Shown here: one piece after another, positions 34,506 through 42,350 of the stretch
How positions within the stretch are numbered: position 1 is the stretch's first letter
How the letters are laid out: every line of letters begins with the position of its first letter
Assembly (NCBI GenBank): GCA_017629515.1
Contig: JAGBXB010000029.1
Location: 1 to 42,367, forward strand
Origin: Lentisphaeria bacterium
GTDB taxonomy: Bacteria > Verrucomicrobiota > Lentisphaeria > Victivallales > UBA1829
Length of the DNA stretch: 42,367 nt
Direction of reading: 5' to 3'
Position numbers and translations under genes: made by a program
Notes under the pieces: generated by a model
What the model was told of the DNA's origin: nothing
Databases searched by the model: none
Seen by the model: only the letters and a program-made list of their open reading frames with translations

Positions 34506-34895
34506 ATGAAAGCCGGAGAAGAATTTTTCTGCCCCCATTGCCGCAAACTTAGTTTCCTGAAAAAAGTCTCTTTGATGGATAACTGGACAAAAAAAGGAGA
34601 TGCTCTTGCCTGCGTCTCCTGTTCAGAAATTATTGAGGAAATAAAGAAAAGTGATCCTTTTGCAAGTACAGAAAAAAACACTTCTTTTTCTTCTTCCGCC
34701 GACCGTTTGAAAAGTCTGCTGGGGGATACTTCTGAAACAAAAAAAGTAACTCTGGAAGAAAAGGCGGGGGATAAAAATTTCTGCCGGGATTGCAAATATC
34801 TCATCAGTCACCCTTTTCTCTGCCGCTGTATGAAATATAATAAAGAAGTCAATCCCATGGAGGATTGTCCCGCCTTTGAAAAAAAGAAAATGTAA
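34506..34895 (+). CDS. Small zinc-ribbon-like hypothetical protein
   Basis: A 129-residue soluble protein with two CxxC knuckles typical of a zinc ribbon (Cys9-x2-Cys12 and Cys36-x2-Cys39). A serine-rich linker follows, then a second cluster CRDC (Cys93, Cys96), CRC (Cys106, Cys108) and a late Cys121 (DCPAF). The C-terminal half resembles treble-clef or short zinc-finger elements. No signal peptide. I do not recognise a named family. It follows pyrD by 13 nt and precedes the six-hairpin gene by 16 nt, so it is probably expressed with pyrimidine synthesis genes. Confidence 0.7.
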   Translation: MKAGEEFFCPHCRKLSFLKKVSLMDNWTKKGDALACVSCSEIIEEIKKSDPFASTEKNTSFSSSADRLKSLLGDTSETKKVTLEEKAGDKNFCRDCKYLISHPFLCRCMKYNKEVNPMEDCPAFEKKKM

Positions 34896-34911
34896 GAAAG
34901 AAGGTATAACT

Positions 34912-36129
34912 ATGATCAAGAACAGAAAAGCTCTGGAAAAAAGTCTTTCCATGACCTGGCAGTGGTTCAGAAATTCCCTTGTTATGCACCCGGAAGATGG
35001 TTCCTGGGGCGTGGGGGAACGGGTCATGCTTACAGAAGGCAATGAAGCCATGGAGCACATCATAACATCCTTTCCCGCATGGACGCCCCATAAAGAATTT
35101 TATATCATTGAGCAGAGAAGAGCCGACTGCAATATGCAGGCAGCATATCTTTTTCTTCTGATGCACCTTCTTTCCGGCACAAAAGCCCCCTATAAGAAGA
35201 CGGCGGAAAATATTCTTGACTTTCTCTATTTCCGCAGCGGACTGTTGAACCGCGGGGAAAATACTCCTTTATCGGGGCTGTGGGATTGGAGTCATATCAA
35301 AAGAAGTCACGTTATCTATTTTGATGATGATTCCTGGATGCTTTTTCTCTCCTGGAAGATCGCAAAAAAATTTCCGGCACTGGACAAAAAGTACGGGTTA
35401 AAAAAGTTTGCCCTGCTTCTTGCGGAAAGATTGCTGCCCGGTGCGATACGGTATTTCAAGGGGGAAGCTGATCCGGAAAAAGATAAAGTGGAAATGGGGT
35501 TCTACTGGCAGGGCAAGATCCTGCTGCCTCACTGGGGTTCTCTTGTATGTATGGCTCTTGCAGAAACATACAGGGAAACAAAGGAGGAAAAATATCTTTC
35601 TTTCATTGATCTTTATGAAGAATATCTTATGAAAAATGCGGATACATTTACTTCCAGTGAATTTGGTTATGCTCTTATCGGAAGTTCCTGCGCCTATTCT
35701 GTTACAAAAAATAAGAAGAGTTATATGTGCGCAAAACTTTTTGCAAATAAGATCCTTGCCATTATGGATAAAGAAACAGGGTGCATCCCCTCGGAACATT
35801 ATGAAGCCCCCTCCGGTAAGGCTCTTGCCGATACCATCTACACGATGAACTGGGCAGTATTGGGACTGCAAAATATGGCTTCTCTGGATGCGTCTTATGA
35901 AGAAGCGTATGAAAAAGTACTCTCTCTTCTTCTGCAGATCCAGGACACCACAAAGAAGAAATATCTTTACGGCTGCTGGCGGGGGATGTACGATATGGAA
36001 AAAGGTCAATGGGGCGGCGGCGACCGTTTTGAGGGAGGAGCAAACAGCATTTATACCGGCTGGACCAATGCTCCCATCGCCTGGGCGTGTGCCTTTGCTC
36101 TTATGGATTCCAACTTGATGAAGGCGTGA
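34912..36129 (+). CDS. Six-hairpin-glycosidase-like protein
   Basis: A 405-residue cytoplasmic protein that looks like an (alpha/alpha)6 toroid of the six-hairpin glycosidase superfamily. Repeating helical hairpins carry W/Y/G-rich turns (WDWSHIKRSHVIYFDDDSW about 125-143, GFYWQGKILLPHWGS about 193-207, GGANSIYTGWTNAPIAWA near 383-400). Families with this fold include GH88/GH105 unsaturated uronidases and AGE-type epimerases. I could not assign catalytic residues to one family. The ATG at 34912 has AAGAAGG upstream. The next gene, an AGE-type epimerase with the same fold, starts 2 nt after its stop, hinting at one sugar pathway. Confidence 0.6.
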   Translation: MIKNRKALEKSLSMTWQWFRNSLVMHPEDGSWGVGERVMLTEGNEAMEHIITSFPAWTPHKEFYIIEQRRADCNMQAAYLFLLMHLLSGTKAPYKKTAENILDFLYFRSGLLNRGENTPLSGLWDWSHIKRSHVIYFDDDSWMLFLSWKIAKKFPALDKKYGLKKFALLLAERLLPGAIRYFKGEADPEKDKVEMGFYWQGKILLPHWGSLVCMALAETYRETKEEKYLSFIDLYEEYLMKNADTFTSSEFGYALIGSSCAYSVTKNKKSYMCAKLFANKILAIMDKETGCIPSEHYEAPSGKALADTIYTMNWAVLGLQNMASLDASYEEAYEKVLSLLLQIQDTTKKKYLYGCWRGMYDMEKGQWGGGDRFEGGANSIYTGWTNAPIAWACAFALMDSNLMKA

Positions 36130-36131
36130 AA

Positions 36132-37313
36132 ATGACAAAAGCATATTTACAGGAAACTTGTTGCCGGTACGAAAAAGAGCTGCTGGAAAATATCATTCCT
36201 TTCTGGGAAAAAAATTGTGAAGATACTCTTTATGGCGGCTATTTCACCTGTCTTGACCGGGATGGAACAGTTTATGATACAGAAAAATATATGTGGATGC
36301 AGTGGCGTATCGTATATATGTTTGCCCTTTTCTATAAAGATGTAAACAAGTCGGAAAATTATCTGCGTCTGGCAAAACAGGGGTTTGATTTTCTTACAAA
36401 ATACGGCAAATCCCCTGACGGCACATACTATTTTGCCCTGAACAGGGAAGGAGTCCCTTCCGTAGCTCCTTACAATATCTTTTCCGATTGCTTTGCGGCA
36501 ATGGGGGCGGCGGCACTCTACCATGTGACAAAGGAAGAAAAATACAGAGTGGAAGCGTGTTCCGCCATGGATAATTATATCCGCAGGATGGATGATCCCA
36601 AAGGGAAATGGGAAAAAAGTCTTTCCGGGAAAAAGAAGAGACTTTCCCACGGACATTTTATGATGCTTGCCAATCTTGCCGCCACCATGAAGGAACTTCT
36701 GGGGACAGATCAGTATGAAGCACAGGCAGACCATGCAGTAAGAACAGTAGTGGAAAAGTTCTGGAACAAAGAAATGGGATTGCTTTTTGAAAATATCAAT
36801 GAAGACGGCTCTTTTGATCTGGAAAGTTGCGAAGGGCGTTTCATCAATCCCGGTCACGGTCTGGAATCCATGTGGTTCGTCATGCAGTATGCGGAACGGA
36901 AAAACGATTCCCTTCTTGCGGAAAAAGCTGTGGAGATCGTCAAAGGGATTTTGGAAAAAGGCACGGATAAGGAGTATGGCGGGCTGTATTACTTTATGGA
37001 TGCGCTCCATAAACCTCATCTGGAACTGCAATGGGATATGAAATTGTGGTGGCCGCACTGTGAAGCACTTATTGCGCTGCTTTATGCGTATAAACTTACA
37101 GGAGAAGAGTTTTATCTTGATCAATTTAAGGAAATGGATACTTATACCTGGTCGAAATTTAAAGACGATCTCCATCCGGAATGGTTCGCCTATCTCAACC
37201 GGGAAGGCAAAGTGACCCATTCTCTCAAAGGCGGAAAATGGAAAACCTTTTTCCATCTGCCCCGCATGTTGTATATGTGTTCCAAACTGCTGAAAAGCAC
37301 CATTGAAAAATAA
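36132..37313 (+). CDS. AGE-family epimerase (N-acylglucosamine/cellobiose 2-epimerase-like)
   Basis: A 393-residue (alpha/alpha)6-barrel protein of the N-acylglucosamine 2-epimerase family. Conserved features: Arg59 (MQWR), SHGH (172-175), the NPGHGLES motif with His242 (239-246), WWPHCE (306-311) and the late FFHLPR with His375. In characterised AGE and cellobiose epimerases paired histidines do the proton transfer, so His242 and His375 are candidates. Substrates could be GlcNAc/ManNAc, mannose or cellobiose. Length is typical. The 2-nt gap to the six-hairpin gene and 16-nt gap to the phosphoesterase suggest co-transcription. Confidence 0.85.
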   Translation: MTKAYLQETCCRYEKELLENIIPFWEKNCEDTLYGGYFTCLDRDGTVYDTEKYMWMQWRIVYMFALFYKDVNKSENYLRLAKQGFDFLTKYGKSPDGTYYFALNREGVPSVAPYNIFSDCFAAMGAAALYHVTKEEKYRVEACSAMDNYIRRMDDPKGKWEKSLSGKKKRLSHGHFMMLANLAATMKELLGTDQYEAQADHAVRTVVEKFWNKEMGLLFENINEDGSFDLESCEGRFINPGHGLESMWFVMQYAERKNDSLLAEKAVEIVKGILEKGTDKEYGGLYYFMDALHKPHLELQWDMKLWWPHCEALIALLYAYKLTGEEFYLDQFKEMDTYTWSKFKDDLHPEWFAYLNREGKVTHSLKGGKWKTFFHLPRMLYMCSKLLKSTIEK

Positions 37314-37329
37314 GAAAGAAAAATAAAAA

Positions 37330-37878
37330 ATGAAGATCCTCTTTTTTTCTGATGTGCATGGAGATCCCTCTTCCATGGAACTGCTTTTTGAACGGAATAA
37401 AGAATTGCAGGCTGATAAATTTGTTTTTCTGGGGGATGCCCTTTATCACGGTCCCCGCAATTTTCTTCCGGAAGAGTATAACTGCATGAAAACAGCAGAA
37501 TATTTCAATACTCTCCGGGAAAAGATCCTTGCCGTAAGAGGCAACTGCGATGCGGATGTGGAACAGATGCTTTTTGCATACCCCATGATGAGCGATTACG
37601 CACTTCTGCATACGGAAACAGCCCAGTTTTTTCTGACCCACGGTCATATCTGGAACGAAAAAACTCTTCCCCCTGTTGCCGATGGCACGATCCTTGTCCA
37701 CGGGCATACGCATATTCCCGTATTGAAAGAAATAGAAAAAGACGGGAAAAAACTTACCATTTTCAATCCCGGATCCGCCACATTGCCCAAAGGGGGATTT
37801 GAGCGTTCTTTCGGTTTTTATGACGGAAAAGAACTCTCTCTGCGTCTTTTGAAAGACGGCTCCATTTTCCAGGCATAA
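37330..37878 (+). CDS. YfcE/MJ0936-family phosphodiesterase
   Basis: A 182-residue calcineurin-like metallophosphoesterase. Motifs: FSDVHGD (Asp8, His10), LGDALYHG (about 35-42), GNCD (about 72-75), THGH (about 107-110) and HGHTHIP (about 124-130). Length matches YfcE, a Mn-dependent phosphodiesterase with an unknown in vivo substrate. It ends 4 nt before the stop of the opposite-strand regulator gene and closes the lepA operon. Confidence 0.93.
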   Translation: MKILFFSDVHGDPSSMELLFERNKELQADKFVFLGDALYHGPRNFLPEEYNCMKTAEYFNTLREKILAVRGNCDADVEQMLFAYPMMSDYALLHTETAQFFLTHGHIWNEKTLPPVADGTILVHGHTHIPVLKEIEKDGKKLTIFNPGSATLPKGGFERSFGFYDGKELSLRLLKDGSIFQA

Positions 37879-37882
37879 AAAA

Positions 37883-39298
37883 TCAGTTGTTATACAGGTT
37901 GTTCCCCAGAAATTCCCTGATGATGGAACAACCTTTTTTCAATGTATGATCATCCGGCGGGGAAGAGATGGCTATACGCATGAAAGTCTGATGCGTATGG
38001 CTTACCGTAAAACGGTAAGAGGAATAAATATTCACATTGCGCTGCTGCAACTGTCTTTCCATTTCCATTTCATCTGCAAGAATTCCGTTTACGGGAAGCC
38101 AGCGGAAAAAAGCCGCATCGGTTCCCGGCTTGACCGCCTCCGGAAAGAAACGGTCAAAGATTCTGTTCCTTTCCTTTGCACAGGCTTCTTTCAATTCCAG
38201 TATTTTGGCAGCTTTCCCGCTTAAAATCAATTCGGTCATGATCTCCGCATCCAGAGAGGAGGTCTTGATACTCAAATGGAACAGGGCGTTGAGCAGAAGT
38301 TCTCTGAATACCTCCGGAAAGGCGGCAAACGCCACCCGCAGACCGTTACAGAGCGCCATAGTGGAATTGCATATATAAATAGTCTGCTCCGGAAGCCGGG
38401 AAAACATGGAGTGGTAAGAAGTTCCGGCTATTCTGGGGATCCCTGTATTATCATCTTCAATAAGGATGAGATTGTGCCGTGCAATCACAGAAGCAAGTTC
38501 ATCTTTACGTTTTTCAGGTATGGTCAGAGTGGTGGGGTTGGCGCAGTTGGGCATGAGAAAAATCCCCCTTATCCCCTCTTTCCGGCATACTTTTTCCAGT
38601 TCTCCGGCATCCATCCCCTCCTTATCCCCCCGGACAGGAATAAGCCTTATATGGGAGAGACGCGCCATACCGATAAGATTGGAATAGGTGAATTCATCCA
38701 CTGCCATTTTGTCTCCGATACGGAAAAGGGAGAGCAAAGCGGCACTGATAATATTCTGGGCACCGGAAAAGATGGCGGTATGTTCGCTGTCGGTATGCAC
38801 ATCCATCTGTTTCATCCAGTGCGCGCCCGCCGCCCTCTGATGCACATGGCCGGCTACTTCCGTATAGGAATACAATTCTTCAATATACCCTTTTTTCAAC
38901 ACATTTTCACTGGCTTCAATAATGGGCGTCCTGATCCGGTCAAAGCCTTTCAGAAGCCCAAGTTCGATCATTTCCGTACTGTTTTCTGTTCTGCGGGGAA
39001 CGGTTTTTCCCGGAAGAGGGGAAACAAATGTTCCTTTCCCGGTAATACCGTAGATAAGTTTTCTTTCCCGGCAGAGATTGTAAGCTTGTGTGACCGTGGT
39101 AAAATTGATATCCAGATAATCTGCCAGTTCCCGCTGGGGCGGCAGTTTCGTACCGGACGCCAGTTTTCCGGAAACAATATCTTCTTCCAGCATATTGGCA
39201 AGGGCAAGATAAAAGGGGCGTTTAAGTTTCCCTCTTTCCGGCGTCCAGCTTAAATAGAAATGTTCAAAAGAGTTTGTAGGCATTTTATTGTAATCCAT
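37883..39298 (-). CDS. MocR/PdxR-type GntR regulator with degenerate aminotransferase domain
   Basis: A 471-residue fusion of a GntR-type winged helix (about 25-92, with LPPQRELADYL) and a class I aminotransferase-like domain (about 115-471). In MocR proteins such as PdxR the domain binds PLP through a lysine in a SFSKxLxPGLR-like motif. Here the aligned segment is ICNSTMALCNGLR, so that position is Met314; the Asp of the EDD motif (282-283), NPT (254-256) and Arg321 remain. Divergence from pdxS-pdxT makes a PdxR-like PLP sensor likely, but PLP cannot be bound covalently there. The start at 39298 is uncertain (ATG at 39283 is also possible); neither has a strong ribosome binding site. Confidence 0.9.
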   Translation of the reverse strand: MDYNKMPTNSFEHFYLSWTPERGKLKRPFYLALANMLEEDIVSGKLASGTKLPPQRELADYLDINFTTVTQAYNLCRERKLIYGITGKGTFVSPLPGKTVPRRTENSTEMIELGLLKGFDRIRTPIIEASENVLKKGYIEELYSYTEVAGHVHQRAAGAHWMKQMDVHTDSEHTAIFSGAQNIISAALLSLFRIGDKMAVDEFTYSNLIGMARLSHIRLIPVRGDKEGMDAGELEKVCRKEGIRGIFLMPNCANPTTLTIPEKRKDELASVIARHNLILIEDDNTGIPRIAGTSYHSMFSRLPEQTIYICNSTMALCNGLRVAFAAFPEVFRELLLNALFHLSIKTSSLDAEIMTELILSGKAAKILELKEACAKERNRIFDRFFPEAVKPGTDAAFFRWLPVNGILADEMEMERQLQQRNVNIYSSYRFTVSHTHQTFMRIAISSPPDDHTLKKGCSIIREFLGNNLYNN

Positions 39299-39317
39299 AC
39301 AATTTGACAGTTTGTAT
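39297..39317. promoter_or_regulatory. Candidate MocR operator between regulator and pdxS
   Basis: Inverted repeat ATACAA (39297-39302) and TTGTAT (39312-39317) with a 9-bp centre TTTGACAGT. It overlaps the regulator start codon and the -35 box of the pdxS promoter. A TTGTA also occurs at 39274-39278 and 39288-39292. Self-repression and pdxST control by one site fit the MocR style. Confidence 0.5.
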
Positions 39318-39340
39318 TGAATATACTCCCATATTATATT
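39312..39340 (+). promoter_or_regulatory. Probable promoter of pdxS-pdxT
   Basis: TTGTAT (39312-39317), 17-nt spacer, TATATT (39335-39340), 40 nt before the pdxS ATG. A TTGACA hexamer at 39304-39309 has no correctly spaced -10 box. Confidence 0.5.
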
Positions 39341-39379
39341 AAAGTCAAACCATAAAACAAAAACAGAAGGAAAATAAAA

Positions 39380-40255
39380 ATGAAAAATGAACAGTATGAA
39401 TTGAATTGTGACCTTGCCCGGATGCTTAAAGGTGGCGTGATCATGGATGTAACCACCCCGGAACAGGCAAAAATCGCCGAAGATGCGGGCGCATGCGCAG
39501 TAATGGCTCTGGAACGGATCCCCGCAGATATCCGCGCTGCCGGAGGAGTTTCCCGTATGAGTGATCCGGGTATGATCAAAGGGATCCAGGAAGCTGTCTC
39601 CATTCCTGTAATGGCAAAATGCCGTATCGGTCACATTGCCGAAGCAAAAATTCTGGAAGCCATCGAAATAGATTATATTGATGAAAGTGAAGTATTGAGT
39701 CCTGCAGATGATATCTACCATGTGGATAAAAGAGCCTTCAAAGTTCCCTTTGTCTGCGGAGCAAGAGATCTGGGGGAAGCCTTGCGGAGAATCAATGAGG
39801 GCGCAGCAATGATCCGTACAAAAGGGGAACCGGGTACAGGGGATGTGGTACAGGCTGTGCGTCACATGCGGAAAATGAATCAGGAGATCCGGAGAGTAGC
39901 AAACATGGCGGAAGATGAATTGTACGAAGCTGCCAAACAGTTGCAGGTTCCTTTCGATCTTCTGATGTATGTGCATAAAAACGCCAAACTGCCTGTGGTC
40001 AACTTTGCCGCCGGCGGCGTTGCCACTCCAGCTGATGCCGCTTTGATGATGCTCCTCGGTGCAGAAGGCGTCTTTGTAGGTTCCGGTATCTTCAAATCCG
40101 GCGATCCGGCAAAACGGGCAGCCGCCATTGTGAAAGCAGTAACCAATTATCAGGATTACAAAATGCTTGCAGAACTTTCCTGCGGACTTGGTGAAGCAAT
40201 GGTGGGGATCAATCCTGCGGAAATCAAGATCATTATGGAAGAACGGGGTATCTGA
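39380..40255 (+). CDS. pdxS: Pyridoxal 5'-phosphate synthase subunit PdxS
   Basis: A 291-residue TIM barrel that makes PLP from ribose 5-phosphate, glyceraldehyde 3-phosphate and ammonia supplied by PdxT. The active-site lysines are Lys80 (VMAKCRIGH) and Lys148 ([10 protein letters not shown]), matching Lys81 and Lys149 of B. subtilis. GGVIMDVT near 18 and the [10 protein letters not shown] phosphate-binding stretch are present. AAGGAA precedes the ATG. Its stop overlaps the pdxT start by one base. Confidence 0.98.
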   Translation: MKNEQYELNCDLARMLKGGVIMDVTTPEQAKIAEDAGACAVMALERIPADIRAAGGVSRMSDPGMIKGIQEAVSIPVMAKCRIGHIAEAKILEAIEIDYIDESEVLSPADDIYHVDKRAFKVPFVCGARDLGEALRRINEGAAMIRTKGEPGTGDVVQAVRHMRKMNQEIRRVANMAEDELYEAAKQLQVPFDLLMYVHKNAKLPVVNFAAGGVATPADAALMMLLGAEGVFVGSGIFKSGDPAKRAAAIVKAVTNYQDYKMLAELSCGLGEAMVGINPAEIKIIMEERGI

Positions 40256-40818
40256 TGCAAATAGCAGTTCTTGCCTTGCAGGGGGATTTTGCCGAACATG
40301 AAAAAATTTTTCACTCACTCAATATCCCTACCTGTCAGTTACGGCAGAAAAGTGATCTGACAAAAGATTTTGATGCTCTCATCCTCCCCGGAGGTGAAAG
40401 TACGGTTCAGGGCAAATTACTGCGGGACCTGGATATGTTTGACGCTCTCCGAAGCCGTATTATGAACGGGCTTCCCGTTATGGCTACCTGTGCAGGAACA
40501 ATCCTTCTTGCCCGGCAGATATTGGATGATACCACAGTCCATCTGGGCACATTGGGTATTTCCGTAAGAAGAAACGCCTATGGCAGACAGTTGTCCAGTT
40601 TCCATACAAAAGGCACTTTTGCGGGAATAAAAGATATTCCCATGAGTTTCATCCGTGCTCCGCAGATAGAGTTCTGCCTCCCCGGAACAGAAGTGCTTGC
40701 AGAACACGAAGGCAGAATAACCGCAGTCAGACAGGGCAATCAACTGGCAATGACTTTCCACCCGGAACTCGGGGTGGATTGCCGCATTGCAGAGTATTTC
40801 CTTAAAGAAATGCTTTAA
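40255..40818 (+). CDS. pdxT: Pyridoxal 5'-phosphate synthase glutaminase subunit PdxT
   Basis: A 187-residue class I glutamine amidotransferase that feeds ammonia to PdxS. The triad is Cys79 (ATCAGT), His169 and Glu171 (FHPEL). GGEST (46-50) is the substrate-loop motif. The start overlaps the pdxS stop (TGATG), giving translational coupling and equal subunits. A terminator shared with the convergent orphan gene follows. Confidence 0.97.
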   Translation: MQIAVLALQGDFAEHEKIFHSLNIPTCQLRQKSDLTKDFDALILPGGESTVQGKLLRDLDMFDALRSRIMNGLPVMATCAGTILLARQILDDTTVHLGTLGISVRRNAYGRQLSSFHTKGTFAGIKDIPMSFIRAPQIEFCLPGTEVLAEHEGRITAVRQGNQLAMTFHPELGVDCRIAEYFLKEML

Positions 40819-40841
40819 GTTTTCCAAAAAGGCAATAAAAA

Positions 40842-40889
40842 AGGACTGCTGCAAACTTCAGTAAAACTTGCAGCAGTCCTGATTTTTTT
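40842..40889. terminator. Bidirectional terminator between pdxT and the orphan gene
   Basis: A 13-bp perfect stem, AGGACTGCTGCAA (40842-40854) and TTGCAGCAGTCCT (40868-40880), with seven T residues on the plus-strand side (40883-40889) and six A residues at its left edge that act as T residues for the minus-strand gene. Confidence 0.88.
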
Positions 40890-40904
40890 CTTTTACAGGA
40901 GTGT

Positions 40905-41732
40905 TCAGATCTCTTCTTCACCCACTTCTTTGATCCAGCCCCGGAGGAAGTCGATGGCGGGCCCGCCCACATCCGCACAGGTATTGGAACAGAAAATGAT
41001 CCCTTCGGTTTTCCCCTGTTTGATGTAATCGTAGAATGTTTCACATTCAAATTTCAATTCATCAGGGGAAAGGGGTTTGCCTGCGCCGTAGTTCCAGATA
41101 TAGCAACCGGTCATGCGTTTTTTGCCCGGCGTGCGTTGGATCATACGATCAAGATCATCCCGCAGTTCATTTTTCTGCGCAGGAGTATCCATGTTCCAGT
41201 AAGTGATGCCGTCAAATTCTGTCAGATAATCGTCAATGGGGAATTCCAGCCCTCTTTTGTACCAGACCACCCAGAGATCCAAGGGACGGGGCAGAGCCGT
41301 ATGGAGTCTTTCCTTCATATTGTGGATATATTCCGCAGAATATCTTGCCCAGCGTTCCTCCACACCGGGGGAAGCATGTCTGTGAGCAAAAAAGTCATCA
41401 AGGATCGCCCCCACCACATTGGGGTACTTTGCCGCCTGCCGGATCACTTCTTCCACATCTGTTTCCTGATCGTTTCTTGTGGAACCGGAGTCGCCGATAG
41501 CGGAATAGATGACTTTGGGATTGTTTTTCATCTTTTCAGATTCGGCATCAAAGGGGGGGAGAGGTTTACCGCACATCACAACACGGCAGATATTGGGGAT
41601 CCCCAGAAAAGCAGCACCCTCCACAGGTTCTAGTTTATTGCCTCCGGGCAGTTTCCATCTCTCATTTCCCAGAGCATTCTGATGGGACATGGCATCCTGT
41701 CCCCAGATCCAGAAACGGTCTTTAAGTTTCAT
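40905..41732 (-). CDS. Hypothetical protein with TIM-barrel-like features
   Basis: A 275-residue cytoplasmic protein with no signal peptide. Alternating beta strands and helices with aromatic-rich loops (GAILDDFFAHRH about 107-118, DLWVVWYKRGLEF about 151-163, GITYWNMDTP about 174-183, MTGCYIWNYGAG about 207-218) suggest a TIM barrel like those of glycosidases or sugar isomerases. Asp/Asp/His and Glu residues in these loops could form an active site. GAGGT sits 5 nt before the ATG. I cannot assign a family. The gene is alone, between two terminator or promoter regions. Confidence 0.55.
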   Translation of the reverse strand: MKLKDRFWIWGQDAMSHQNALGNERWKLPGGNKLEPVEGAAFLGIPNICRVVMCGKPLPPFDAESEKMKNNPKVIYSAIGDSGSTRNDQETDVEEVIRQAAKYPNVVGAILDDFFAHRHASPGVEERWARYSAEYIHNMKERLHTALPRPLDLWVVWYKRGLEFPIDDYLTEFDGITYWNMDTPAQKNELRDDLDRMIQRTPGKKRMTGCYIWNYGAGKPLSPDELKFECETFYDYIKQGKTEGIIFCSNTCADVGGPAIDFLRGWIKEVGEEEI

Positions 41733-41988
41733 TGTAACCTCACTTTGTATTTAGATTGCTTTATAAAGTATTTCCTTTATTTTATTACTATACTTTCCCA
41801 GTTTGGAAAATAAATCCCGAAAACATTTTTTTTGTGTCAAAAAACACTGAAAAACATGAAAAAAACTCCCGATGTATCATAAATATCCCATAATATCAAA
41901 TTGAAAAATTTGCTTTCTTTCTCTAATTTTGTATTCCCGGCAATTCTTTCCATCGCAAAACCGCCGACATAAAAAACAAGGATTTATA

Positions 41989-42045
41989 ATGCCCCCTGGC
42001 CGCCTTGCCGGAATATTGCTTTTTCAAGGATCCTTCAAGTTATGA
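41989..42045 (+). CDS. Possible 18-residue small ORF
   Basis: ATG at 41989 with AAGGA 7 nt upstream encodes MPPGRLAGILLFQGSFKL and stops at TGA. Local GC is higher than in the flanks. It could be a leader peptide or a chance frame; no homologue is recognised. Confidence 0.2.
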   Translation: MPPGRLAGILLFQGSFKL

Positions 42046-42275
42046 CAGAAGAATGGTCAAATTTATGATATTAAAAGCATTTTTGGGGGATATTTTTTTA
42101 TTTCCTCAAAAAAAACACTCCCATTTGGCATAAAAATATTTTTATTGACCGGCAGCGTTGAATATTTTTCTTGTAATTATGCGAATAAGTATGTGTATAT
42201 TTGAATTTAATTAACTGAAATAATAGCGAATAAACAGTAGATTTTAAAATAAACATGTAAATATTTTAAAATAAT

Positions 42276-42304
42276 TTGACAATATTCTGTTTATGGTATA
42301 TATT
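42276..42304 (+). promoter_or_regulatory. Near-consensus promoter of the gene at the window end
   Basis: TTGACA (42276-42281), 17-nt spacer, TATATT (42299-42304). Two ATTTTAAAAT palindromes, 22 bp apart (two helical turns), lie directly upstream of the -35 box and could be an operator pair or UP-like element. Confidence 0.7.
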
Positions 42305-42350
42305 TTTTATGTTTCCAAATTATTTTTGTTCAAATCAAAAGGAAGAAGAA

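Larger units (their letters stand above)
41733..42350. other. Long AT-rich upstream region
   Basis: About 620 bp with no supported gene of normal size. It holds an 18-codon frame at 41989-42045 preceded by AAGGA, a perfect palindrome ATAAAAATATTTTTAT (42130-42145), two copies of ATTTTAAAAT at 42241-42250 and 42263-42272, and a strong promoter at 42276-42304. I see no RNA gene. Confidence 0.6.

Noticed and set aside
39299..40318. N-terminal extension of the MocR-type regulator to 811 residues
   Set aside because: The extra 340 residues are antisense to pdxS and the promoter region and show no fold.
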